Made by a program: the position numbers and the translations under genes. The notes beneath the pieces are model-generated. The model was given only the letters and a program-made list of their open reading frames with translations, was not told the origin of the DNA and made no database searches. This document shows positions 43,292-51,190 of a stretch of 64,000 nucleotides of DNA, in pieces. The DNA is from Leucobacter komagatae. GTDB lineage: Bacteria > Actinomycetota > Actinomycetes > Actinomycetales > Microbacteriaceae. The stretch is from positions 1,116,001 to 1,180,000 of the forward strand of contig NZ_VFON01000001.1 of assembly GCF_006716085.1 (NCBI RefSeq), read 5' to 3'. Positions within the stretch are counted from its first letter, which is position 1. Every line of letters starts with the position of its first letter.

Positions 43292-43396
43292 GACGCCTCC
43301 TCGCATGATTGGTCTATCTCCTCTATTATCTCCTGCGAGGCGGAGTCGCGGAAATCATTTGAGGTTTTTATGCAAAGCGGCGTCATATTGTGATTG

Positions 43397-43410
43397 TTGT
43401 ATGCCTACAA
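43397..43410. promoter_or_regulatory. Possible GntR-type palindrome
   Basis: TTGTA-TGCC-TACAA is an interrupted perfect palindrome of the kind bound by FCD-type GntR proteins. It lies in the AT-rich gap between the DUF3117 gene and the end of the argJ paralogue; no promoter is evident for it. Confidence 0.25.
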
Positions 43411-43477
43411 TGGTCGATTCGCCGCTGTTTTGTTCACTCGGACGCGCAACACGCCGCAGGGCATCGCCCCACGCCCG

Positions 43478-44638
43478 TTAACTCGCGTACGCGCTGTTCT
43501 CTCGGACGTAGTCGACCGTAAGGTCGTTCGTACGGATGCGCGCAGTCGCGTCGCCGGCGTGGAGCTCAATGAGCACCTCGGTGCGCTTTGGCGACAGGTC
43601 GCACTCAGAGACAGGCCGGTCAGGGCCCCCTGCGGTGCAGAGCCGCACCCCGTTAAAGCTCACGTCCACGAAGTAGGGGTCGAACGAGGCGTCAGTCACG
43701 CCGATCGCCGCGAGCACACGCCCCCAGTTTGGGTCTTCACCCGCGATCGCGGCCTTGAACAGGTTGTTGCGGGCGAGCGCGCGCCCAACTTCCTCCGCGT
43801 CTGCTTCTGTTGCGGCGCCCTCCACCATGATGTGGATGTTATGGCCGGCACCCTCGGCGTCAACCTGGAGCTGCTCGGCGAGGTCGTCGCACACGGCGAG
43901 GAGCCCCGCAGTGAATTCGACCTCGGTCGGTGTGACACCGCTCTGCCCCGAGGCAAACGCTGTGACCTGGTCGTTCGTCGACATGCAGCCGTCGGAGTCG
44001 AGCCTGTTGAAGGTCGAGGCGACGGCAGCGCGCAGCGCACGGTCGAGCACCGCGGTTGGGACGACCGCGTCAGTGGTGACCACGACGAGCATCGTCGCGA
44101 GCCCGGGCGCGAGCATGCCCGCGCCCTTCCCCATCGCCCCGATGCGCCAGCCCTCGCCCTCGTGTGTCGCTGTCTTGGTGACCGAGTCGGTGGTGAGGAT
44201 CGCGGCCGGAGCCGTCGTGTCGTCGGCAGCGAGCGCGGCGCTCACGAGCGGCACCCCTCCAAGCACACTCGCCCGGAACTCTTCGCCGCCCGAGCCGATG
44301 AGACCCGTCGAGCAGACGAGAACGTCGGTTGCCCGAATGCCGCGCACCTCGGCGGCGACCGCAGCAGCCGCGAGCTCCACGGTCTCGTAGCCGTAGTCGC
44401 CCGTGAAACAGTTCGCTCCCCCGGAGTTCAGCAGCACCGCGCGGGGCGTGCCTCCCGCGGCCATCACGCTCCTGCTCCATCGGATCGGATGGGCCTGCGC
44501 CCGGTTCTGGGTGAACACGACGGCGCAACTCGGCTCTGGCCCATCGTTCACGACGAGAGCGAGGTCGGGCTTCCCCGAAGACTTGATGCCTGCTGCGACG
44601 CCCGCAGCGCGGAACCCGAGCGGGTATGTGACCGACAT
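43478..44638 (-). CDS. argJ: Glutamate N-acetyltransferase (ArgJ), second copy in catabolic operon
   Basis: A 386-residue ArgJ-family enzyme that moves the acetyl group from N-acetylornithine to glutamate. It self-cleaves between Ala and Thr in [13 protein letters not shown] (near residue 183), and the oxyanion residues in CSTGLIG and the KGAGMLAPG stretch are present. The C-terminus ENSAYAS is canonical. It is clearly paralogous to the ArgJ at 58018-59211 but sits last in an operon with an aldehyde dehydrogenase and an amino-acid ABC transporter instead of argB/argC. All visible catalytic features are intact, so it should be active. GAAAGGGG precedes the ATG at 44638. Confidence 0.88.
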   Translation of the reverse strand: MSVTYPLGFRAAGVAAGIKSSGKPDLALVVNDGPEPSCAVVFTQNRAQAHPIRWSRSVMAAGGTPRAVLLNSGGANCFTGDYGYETVELAAAAVAAEVRGIRATDVLVCSTGLIGSGGEEFRASVLGGVPLVSAALAADDTTAPAAILTTDSVTKTATHEGEGWRIGAMGKGAGMLAPGLATMLVVVTTDAVVPTAVLDRALRAAVASTFNRLDSDGCMSTNDQVTAFASGQSGVTPTEVEFTAGLLAVCDDLAEQLQVDAEGAGHNIHIMVEGAATEADAEEVGRALARNNLFKAAIAGEDPNWGRVLAAIGVTDASFDPYFVDVSFNGVRLCTAGGPDRPVSECDLSPKRTEVLIELHAGDATARIRTNDLTVDYVRENSAYAS

Positions 44639-44682
44639 ACGCGGCCCCTTTCGTGGTGGTGCTGGGCGGTGTAGTGAACTGC

Positions 44683-46167
44683 TTAGCCGAGCAGGGTGGC
44701 TGCGGGAGAGTCGAGGTTGAACTGCTTGAGCGTCTGGAAGTCCTGCATCCCCTCGATGCCGCCCTCCTTGCCGTAGCCGGAGTAGCCGATCCCACCGAAC
44801 GGGCTCGACGCGTCGGCGACGAGCCCCTTATTGATGCCGAGCACGCCGACGTCAAGCGCATGGGCGACGCCAAACGCCCGATCGATATCCTGCGAGAAGA
44901 CATAGCCGGCGAGCCCGAACGGGGTGTTGTTCGCTTTCGCGACCGCCTCAGCGTCCGTCGAGAACGTGCCGACAACGGCGATCGGTGCAAAGATCTCCGC
45001 CGACGCGATCGTCGCCGATTCTGGCACGTTCGTAAGCACGGCTGGGTTCATGAAGAAGCCGTCCCCGCCCGGCTGCGGAGCCGCGCACGCATCTTCCGCC
45101 CCGAGCTCGAGCGCTCCGTCAACGAGCCCGCGCACCTGCTTGCGCGCCTGCCCGCTGATGAGCGGGCCAAGGTCGACCCCGTCGGCGAATCCCGAGCCGA
45201 CGGTCAAAGCGTTCAGCCGCTTCGACAGCTCGGCGGTGAACTCGGCCGCGATCCCGTCCTGCACGAGGAAGCGGTTTGCGGCCACGCAGGCCTGCCCGCC
45301 GTTGCGGATCTTCGAGATCACCGCGCTGTTCACCGCGCGATCAAGGTCGGCGTCGTTGAAGACGAGGAAGGGCGCGTCGCCGCCAAGCTCAAGCGACAGC
45401 TTCTGCACGTGCTGCGCCGACTGTTCGATGAGCATCGAGCCAACCCGGGTGGAACCGGTGAACGACACCTTCTTCAGGCGAGCGTCGCCCATGAGCGTAC
45501 GCGACCAGCCCGATGAATCCGACGTGGTGACGACCTGAAATGCCTCCGGCGGCACCCCCGCTTCGAGAAGCACGTCGCCGAGCAACAGCGAGCTCAGCGG
45601 CGTCGCTTCGGCTGGCTTCAGGATCACCGAGCACCCAGCGGCGAGCGCAGCGGCGGCCTTGCGGGCGCCCATCGCGAGCGGGAAGTTCCAGGGCGTGATG
45701 AGCAGCGCGATCCCGACCGGCTGGCGGGTGACGATGAGCCGCGCTCCCCCGGCGGGCGCCTCCCGGTAGCCGCCGTACGACCGGACGGCTTCCTCTGAGT
45801 ACCACCGCAGGTAGTCTGCGGAGAAGCGCACCTCCGCGCGCGACTCGTCGAGGGGCTTCCCCATCTCCCGCGTCATCGTTGCCGCGATGACCTCGATGCG
45901 CTCAATGAGCAGCTCGGCGGCCCGAAGCAAAACGTTCGAGCGCGCGCGGGCGCTCTGGCCACTCCACGCACGCAACCCTCGCCCAGCGACCTCGAGGCAG
46001 TGGTCGGCGAGCTCGATCGGGGCGTTCGAGACCTGGGTGAAGGCCGCACCCGTCGCGGGGTCAACCACGTCGAAGCGGTCGAGGCTCGTGCTGTCGATCC
46101 CCGGGATACGCGCACCGCCGTCGAAGGAGCTGAGGAACGCGTCGTGGGTCTGAAGGCTGGTCTGCAT
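44683..46167 (-). CDS. Aldehyde dehydrogenase (succinate/glutarate-semialdehyde type)
   Basis: A 494-residue NAD(P)-dependent aldehyde dehydrogenase of the GabD-like group. Motifs: LLITPWNFPLAMGARK, LKPAEATPLSSL, FTGSTRVGS, catalytic Glu in LSLELGGDAPFLVF and catalytic Cys in NGGQACVAANRFLV; the C-terminus has PFGGIGYSGYGKEGG. Likely substrates are omega-semialdehydes of 4-5 carbons (succinate, glutamate or glutarate semialdehyde). It lies 73 bp after the ABC ATPase and 44 bp before argJ on the same strand, suggesting one operon. Start ATG at 46167 has a weak Shine-Dalgarno sequence. Confidence 0.85.
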   Translation of the reverse strand: MQTSLQTHDAFLSSFDGGARIPGIDSTSLDRFDVVDPATGAAFTQVSNAPIELADHCLEVAGRGLRAWSGQSARARSNVLLRAAELLIERIEVIAATMTREMGKPLDESRAEVRFSADYLRWYSEEAVRSYGGYREAPAGGARLIVTRQPVGIALLITPWNFPLAMGARKAAAALAAGCSVILKPAEATPLSSLLLGDVLLEAGVPPEAFQVVTTSDSSGWSRTLMGDARLKKVSFTGSTRVGSMLIEQSAQHVQKLSLELGGDAPFLVFNDADLDRAVNSAVISKIRNGGQACVAANRFLVQDGIAAEFTAELSKRLNALTVGSGFADGVDLGPLISGQARKQVRGLVDGALELGAEDACAAPQPGGDGFFMNPAVLTNVPESATIASAEIFAPIAVVGTFSTDAEAVAKANNTPFGLAGYVFSQDIDRAFGVAHALDVGVLGINKGLVADASSPFGGIGYSGYGKEGGIEGMQDFQTLKQFNLDSPAATLLG

Positions 46168-46240
46168 GGGGGTCTCGGTTCTCTTGACTCTTGGAAAAGT
46201 GGTTGGTGGGTGCGGTTGGCACACCCGGTGCACTTGCGTA

Positions 46241-47026
46241 CTAGGCGTCGGCAGCCTCTTCGCGAACGGAGCGGAGGAAGGCCCTGGTGCGCTCGTGCTG
46301 CGGGTTACCGAACACGGCCTCGGGGGTGCCCGTCTCGACGATGTACCCGTCAGCCATAAAGACAACTCGGTCGGCGACCTCGCGCGCGAACGTCATCTCG
46401 TGGGTCACGACGACCATCGTCATTCCCTCGGCGGCGAGTTGCTTCATCACGTCGAGCACTTCGCCGACGAGCTCGGGGTCGAGGGCGCTCGTTGGCTCGT
46501 CAAACAGCATGATGCTCGGCCGCATCGCGAGCGCGCGGGCGATCGCGACGCGCTGCTGCTGCCCGCCCGACAGTTGCGAGGGATAGGCGTCAGCCTTCTC
46601 GGGGAGCCCGACGCGGGCGAGCAACTCACGTGCGTGCGTCTCGCTCGCCGCGCGCTCGGCGCGCTTCACCTTGAGCGGCGCGAGCATGATGTTCTCGAGC
46701 ACGGTCTTATGCGGGAAGAGGTTGAAGCGCTGGAACACCATGCCAACCTGCTCACGGTGCTTCGCAATCTGCTTTTCGCTGAGCTCGTAGAGCGTATTCC
46801 CGTCGCGCCGGTAGCCCGAGAGCTCGCCGTTCACGGTGAGTAGGCCGTCATCGATGCGCTCAAGGTTGTTGATGCAGCGCAAGAACGTCGACTTGCCCGA
46901 CCCGGAGGGCCCGAGCAGCACGACGACCTCGCCCTTGCCGACCGACATGTTGATGTGCTTGAGCACGTGGTTGTCGCCGAAACGCTTGCTGACGCCCTCG
47001 GCCTGGATCACGGTTTCGACGCTCAT
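46241..47026 (-). CDS. Polar amino-acid ABC transporter ATP-binding protein
   Basis: A 261-residue GlnQ/HisP-type ATPase. Walker [14 protein letters not shown] near residue 35, Q-loop [19 protein letters not shown], signature [17 protein letters not shown], Walker [21 protein letters not shown] and the switch [16 protein letters not shown] are all present and typical of polar amino-acid uptake. Its ATG overlaps the permease stop by 4 bp. Confidence 0.92.
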   Translation of the reverse strand: MSVETVIQAEGVSKRFGDNHVLKHINMSVGKGEVVVLLGPSGSGKSTFLRCINNLERIDDGLLTVNGELSGYRRDGNTLYELSEKQIAKHREQVGMVFQRFNLFPHKTVLENIMLAPLKVKRAERAASETHARELLARVGLPEKADAYPSQLSGGQQQRVAIARALAMRPSIMLFDEPTSALDPELVGEVLDVMKQLAAEGMTMVVVTHEMTFAREVADRVVFMADGYIVETGTPEAVFGNPQHERTRAFLRSVREEAADA

Positions 47027-47934
47027 CGTGTTACTCCAAAGGTGTTCTTCAGCCAGCGCTTCTTCATGCTGGGGGCCGCCTGCGCGGCGTAGCCGCGGTT
47101 CATGCGACGCTCAAGCCAGCTCTGCAGGAACGTCAGCACAGTGGTCATAAACAGGTACCAGATCGAGGCGGTGAACAGCAGCTCGATGACCTTGTAGTTC
47201 AGGGTGTAGATGCGGAAGGCCCCGTTGAGCAGCTCAGACACGGAGATCGTGTAGGCGAGCGCGGACGTCTTGAGCATCGCGATCAGCTGGTTGCCGGCGG
47301 GCGGCAGGATGACCCTGAGCGCCTGCGGCAGCACGACCGACGTCATCACCCGACGCTTGCGCATGCCGAGCGCCAGCGCGGCCTCGGCTTGTCCCTTATC
47401 CACGGCGAGGAGGCCCGCGCGGACGATCTCGGACATGTACGAGCCCTCGTTGATTCCGAGCGCGAGGATCGCGGCGAGGAAGGGCGTCATGATCGTGTTC
47501 GTGCTCACTGGCCAGAGGCCGAAGAAGGACACCGTCGGGATTACGAGCGCGATGTTAAACCAGATGAGCAGCTGCACAAGCACGGGCGTGCCGCGGAACA
47601 GCCAGGTGTAGAAGCCCGCCGCGCCAGAGAGCACGCGGTTCTTCGATTCGCGCAGGAGCGCGGTGACCACTCCGAGCACAAGCCCGACGAGCATCGAGAT
47701 CACCGTGAGCTCGAGCGTCGTCACGACTCCGCTCAGAATCTGCGGGTCAAAGAGATACTTCGCGGTGACCTTGTAGTCGATATCGGCAAAGATGAACGCG
47801 GCGACAATGCCCGCGGCGACGAGCAGCACGAGAACTGCCGCGATCGCCGAGCCGACGCTCTTGTGCCTGACGAGCTTGAAGAGCTGCTCCCCCTCTCCGG
47901 GGAGCGAGATCGTCATAGTGTTCGGAGTGGCCAT
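47023..47934 (-). CDS. Polar amino-acid ABC transporter permease
   Basis: A 303-residue HisMQ/GlnP-type permease. After an N-terminal extension and first helix ([21 protein letters not shown]), a second helix contains [19 protein letters not shown]. The permease signature is [14 protein letters not shown] and the EAA loop is [35 protein letters not shown] at 47934; the gene starts 8 bp after the binding-protein stop. One permease gene implies a homodimer. Confidence 0.88.
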   Translation of the reverse strand: MATPNTMTISLPGEGEQLFKLVRHKSVGSAIAAVLVLLVAAGIVAAFIFADIDYKVTAKYLFDPQILSGVVTTLELTVISMLVGLVLGVVTALLRESKNRVLSGAAGFYTWLFRGTPVLVQLLIWFNIALVIPTVSFFGLWPVSTNTIMTPFLAAILALGINEGSYMSEIVRAGLLAVDKGQAEAALALGMRKRRVMTSVVLPQALRVILPPAGNQLIAMLKTSALAYTISVSELLNGAFRIYTLNYKVIELLFTASIWYLFMTTVLTFLQSWLERRMNRGYAAQAAPSMKKRWLKNTFGVTR

Positions 47935-47942
47935 GCTGACGC

Positions 47943-48845
47943 CTATCGTCCGTTGTTGATGAGTGACTCGTCGAGCGCGAGGTCGCTGACGCCCCACTCG
48001 TCGAGGATCTTGCCGTAGCTGCCGTCGGCGATGATCGCGTTCATCGCTTCGAGGAGCACGTCGCGGAGCTCTGCGTCTGCCTTGTTCAGCATGATGCCGT
48101 ACACGCTGTCGCCGACGGTGAGACCCGGGATCAGCTCGACGGCACCCTCGGACTGCGAGACCGCGTAGCTGCCGACTGCGCCGAGGATGACGCTCGCGTC
48201 GACGCCGCCCTGACGAATCTGCAGGATGCCCGCCTGGTCGCTGTCGAGCATCTGGATGTCGATAGCCTGCTTGCCCTTCGCAACGCAGTCGGCGCTCAGC
48301 TCCTCGACCTGGGTGACCTGGATCGTGCCGCGCGTGCCGGCGATCTTCTTCCCGCACAGGTCGTCGAGCGAAGTGAACTCGCCCACGCGATCTGGTGAGG
48401 TGATGAAGCCGGAAGCCGCCTTGAGGTAGGTGACGTAGTCGTAGACCTCAGCGCGCTCATCCGTGTAGGTCATCGATGCGAGTAGCGCGTCGTAGCGCTT
48501 CGACTGAATGCCGCTGAGGGCTGCCTCGGTCTTCACGTCCTGCCAGTCAAACGGCACGCCGATCTGCTCGCTGAGCGCGCTCGCGATGTCGACGTCGATG
48601 CCCTTCACGGTCTTGCCGTCTTCCTGCAGCCACTCGAACGGCGCGTAGGTGAGGTCACCCGCGTTGACGATCTTGCCCGCCTCCTTGATGCGGTCGGGCA
48701 GCTTCGCGTACAGGGGTGCTTCGGTGTTCACCGTTGCCGCGTCTGAGCTGCCGCCTTCGGCGTCGCTCCCCTGCGCGCAACCGGTAAGCATCAGGACCGC
48801 ACTTCCCACGAGGCAAGCGGCGAGCGCTCCACGCTTGAGGTTCAT
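47943..48845 (-). CDS. Amino-acid ABC transporter substrate-binding lipoprotein
   Basis: A 300-residue family 3 solute-binding protein. Signal peptide with lipobox LMLTGC (Cys near residue 23), then GDLTYAPFEWLQEDGKTVKGIDVDIASALSEQIGV, YDALLASMTYTDERAEVYDY and GTRGTIQV, the ligand-binding blocks for polar amino acids. Acid residues and Trp in the first lobe fit a cationic or polar amino acid, but the ligand cannot be read from sequence. First gene of the operon: GGAGGG 4 nt before ATG. Confidence 0.88.
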   Translation of the reverse strand: MNLKRGALAACLVGSAVLMLTGCAQGSDAEGGSSDAATVNTEAPLYAKLPDRIKEAGKIVNAGDLTYAPFEWLQEDGKTVKGIDVDIASALSEQIGVPFDWQDVKTEAALSGIQSKRYDALLASMTYTDERAEVYDYVTYLKAASGFITSPDRVGEFTSLDDLCGKKIAGTRGTIQVTQVEELSADCVAKGKQAIDIQMLDSDQAGILQIRQGGVDASVILGAVGSYAVSQSEGAVELIPGLTVGDSVYGIMLNKADAELRDVLLEAMNAIIADGSYGKILDEWGVSDLALDESLINNGR

Positions 48846-48932
48846 ATAACCCTCCTTTGGGTATTGGAAAAACTGTGGTGCGAGCGAGCTGGGGTCGGCG
48901 TATGGCCGGGCCTCCGCAGCCGCTCGGGAATC

Positions 48933-48961
48933 AGAATACACAGGTTGCACGTTGCATGCAA
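48933..48961 (-). promoter_or_regulatory. Promoter of the transporter-aldH-argJ operon
   Basis: On the minus strand TTGCAT (48961-48956) and TATTCT (48938-48933) are separated by exactly 17 bp. The expected start is about 48926, giving a leader near 80 nt with GGAGGG before the ATG. Confidence 0.5.
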
Positions 48962-48962
48962 C
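48951..48962. promoter_or_regulatory. Candidate GntR/FCD operator
   Basis: GTTGCATGCAAC is a perfect 12-bp palindrome overlapping the -35 element; a further half-site GTTGCA lies at 48944-48949 inside the spacer. FCD-type GntR regulators bind short palindromes of this shape, and an FCD regulator is the next gene. Repression by promoter occlusion is inferred. Confidence 0.5.
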
Positions 48963-49182
48963 TTACTTTAAGCTTCGATTGCTCGCCCCTTTGAGCACCC
49001 CCTGGATCATCACATTTGCCGTCAGGAGACAGCATGAACACGCATCAGCGAAGCCACCGCCTCGCGCGTTTCACGCGCCCCGGGCGGCCCCCCGCCTACG
49101 GTCTAGGCAGCCCGGACGCACAGAGCGGACCGACTGCCCAGGCCACCCCGCCGGCCCCGGCCGTGCCGAGTGGCCCGCGAAC

Positions 49183-49881
49183 CTACAGCCAGGCCAGCTG
49201 CTCCGCGACCCACTCGGGGCCGTGCTCGGGGTCTCCCCCGGCCTCCTGGGCGATGAGCAGCTGCGCCGTGTTCTTGATGTGGCGCCGCATCTCCGCCGAC
49301 GCCGCCTCGGCGTCACGCCGCTCGATCGCGTCGACGAGCCCCGCGTGGTCGTCCACGAGCTCGCGCCCCGTTCGCGCGGTCGACGTCGTGCCAACGCCGC
49401 GGGTCAGCACAAGGTTTCGCAGGTCGAGCAGCAGCCCCTGCAGCCGCCCGTTCCCCGACGCCTCGGCAATCGAGATGTGGAGGTCTCGGTCGAGCACGAG
49501 CAGCTGCTCGGCGTCTTCCGTCGCCTCACCCATCGCTTCGAAGCAGTCGAGGATCCCGCGCAGCTGCTCATCGGTTCGGGCGCGGGCTGCCTGCCCGGCG
49601 GCCGGCACCTCCAGCATCAGGCGCAGTTGGAACACCTCAAGGAGATCCTCAAGCGTCGTCGCAAGGATCGTCGCGCCGCGATTCTTCTCGATCCTGACCA
49701 TGCCCGCCTGCTCCAGCTGCAGCAGCGCGTCGCGAATCGGCGTCCGCGAGACGCCGATGCGCTCGGCGAGCTGTACGGCGGACACCATCGTCCCCGGTTC
49801 CAGTCGGCCGCTGGTGATCTCAGAGCGAATCTGTTCCATCGCCCGGCGAGCCAAACTGTCTTGTTTCGAGAGCTTTTCCAC
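49183..49881 (-). CDS. GntR-family regulator, FCD type
   Basis: A 232-residue regulator. N-terminal winged helix-turn-helix: AMEQIRSEITSGRLEPGTMVSAVQLAERIGVSRTPIRDALLQLEQAGMV (residues 14-62), the GntR signature. The C-terminal FCD domain (about 80-215) carries metal-ligand-type residues Asp (DRDLHISI), His (same segment), and later His (DDHAGLVDAI and MRRHIKN). FCD proteins often bind acid metabolites such as lactate, glutarate or similar; the effector may be 2-hydroxyglutarate or an amino acid. GTG at 49881 follows a CATAGT hexamer by 6 nt. It lies between the transporter operon and the divergent lhgO-rocD pair. Confidence 0.87.
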   Translation of the reverse strand: MEKLSKQDSLARRAMEQIRSEITSGRLEPGTMVSAVQLAERIGVSRTPIRDALLQLEQAGMVRIEKNRGATILATTLEDLLEVFQLRLMLEVPAAGQAARARTDEQLRGILDCFEAMGEATEDAEQLLVLDRDLHISIAEASGNGRLQGLLLDLRNLVLTRGVGTTSTARTGRELVDDHAGLVDAIERRDAEAASAEMRRHIKNTAQLLIAQEAGGDPEHGPEWVAEQLAWL

Positions 49882-49914
49882 ACCCCCACTATGGCACTTC
49901 TGAAAGAGGAACGT

Positions 49915-51138
49915 ATGCACACACGACGCATTGCCGTCATCGGAGGCGGCATCATCGGCGCCTCCGTCGCAGCCCAGTTGACGACACGCAATGACGCAAA
50001 CTCCGTTGTCCTGTATGAAAAGGAATCCGCCCCGGGCACACACCAGACCGGGCACAACAGCGGCGTCGTACACGCGGGCCTCTACTACCAGCCGGGCAGC
50101 CTGAAGGCCCGACTCACTCGGCGCGGCGTCGAGCTGCTCCACGCGTACAGCGAGTCGCGCGGGATCCGCTATGACGAGTGCGGCAAACTCGTCGTCGCGC
50201 ACACCGAGAAGCAGCTCGGCCAGCTCGACGCGATCCTCGACAAGGCGCGCGCGAACGGGGTGCCGGGCGTCGCGATCATCGGCGAAGACGCGATGCGGGA
50301 GATCGAGCCGCACTGCGTCGGGCGGGCCGCGATCCACTCCCCCCACACCGCGATCGTCGACTACCCGGGAGTCACCCGCGCGCTGCTCGACGATGTGCGC
50401 GCAGCCGGCGGCGAGGTGCGCCTCGGCACCTCGGTGTCGCGCATCACGCGCCAGGGTGCGGAGCAGATCGTGCACTCGTCAGCCGGCAGCCAGGCGTTCG
50501 ACTACGTGATCGCGTGCAACGGCCTCCAATCAGACAGGCTGGCGAAGCGGTCTGGCGCGGGCAAGTATCCCGCGATCGTGCCGTTCTCGGGCGACTACTA
50601 CAAGCTCACACCCGAGACCGCGAAGCTCGTGAACGGGCTGCTCTACCCCGTGCCAGACCCCGACTACCCGTTCCTCGGCGTGCACCTCACACGCACCGTC
50701 GACGGCGACGTCACCGTCGGCCCGAACGCCTTCCTCTCGTTCGCGCGCGAGCAGTATCACCGCCTCGGTTTCAACGTCCGCGATGCCCTCGAGATCGCGT
50801 CCTCGGGCGCGTTCTGGCGCTTCGCTGGCGGCAACTTCGGCGAGGCAATCGATCAGCTCCGCACCGCGAACAAGCGGTCGTTCCTCGCCGGCGCCCAGGA
50901 GTTCATCCCCGAGCTCGCCTCCGAGGATCTCAGCCCCGGCCTCCGCGGCGTGCGAGCGCAGGCCATGAACCAAGACGGCACGCTTGAGGACGACTTCGTG
51001 ATCCAGCGCGTCGACAATGCGGTGTTCGTGCGCAACGCGCCCTCCCCCGCCGCGACCTCGGCGATGGCGATCGCCGAGCACATCATCGAAGAAATTCTCG
51101 CTGAAGATCGCCTGGTCGAGCCCCAGCGCGGCGCCTAG
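49915..51138 (+). CDS. lhgO: L-2-hydroxyglutarate oxidase/dehydrogenase
   Basis: A 407-residue FAD enzyme of the LhgO/L2HGDH family, oxidising L-2-hydroxyglutarate to 2-oxoglutarate. Rossmann motif AVIGGGIIGASVAAQL at residues 7-22; the family-specific HQTGHNSGVVHAGLYYQPGS near residue 46; VTVGPNAFLSFAREQY, and the terminal RGVRAQAMNQDG with DFVIQR. ATG at 49915 has AGAGGA 4 nt upstream. It is divergent from the regulator and 52 bp before the rocD-like gene. In other bacteria it works with the glutarate hydroxylase CsiD/GlaH, which is absent here. Confidence 0.87.
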   Translation: MHTRRIAVIGGGIIGASVAAQLTTRNDANSVVLYEKESAPGTHQTGHNSGVVHAGLYYQPGSLKARLTRRGVELLHAYSESRGIRYDECGKLVVAHTEKQLGQLDAILDKARANGVPGVAIIGEDAMREIEPHCVGRAAIHSPHTAIVDYPGVTRALLDDVRAAGGEVRLGTSVSRITRQGAEQIVHSSAGSQAFDYVIACNGLQSDRLAKRSGAGKYPAIVPFSGDYYKLTPETAKLVNGLLYPVPDPDYPFLGVHLTRTVDGDVTVGPNAFLSFAREQYHRLGFNVRDALEIASSGAFWRFAGGNFGEAIDQLRTANKRSFLAGAQEFIPELASEDLSPGLRGVRAQAMNQDGTLEDDFVIQRVDNAVFVRNAPSPAATSAMAIAEHIIEEILAEDRLVEPQRGA

Positions 51139-51190
51139 CCGTCGCTGCCACCACCACTTCCCCAACCACCACACTCGAAGGAGTACCCGC

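Larger units (their letters stand above)
48846..49182. other. Intergenic control region of the transporter operon
   Basis: This 337-bp gap holds the transporter promoter and the palindromic operator near 48951; right of about 49000 no further signal is seen. A short ATG frame at 49034, with an AGGAGA-like site, just continues antisense through the regulator gene and is not considered real. Confidence 0.6.

Noticed and set aside
49034..49903. Small gene starting at ATG 49034 with an AGGAGA-like site
   Set aside because: The frame continues antisense through the regulator and has low-complexity Pro/Ala/Ser content.
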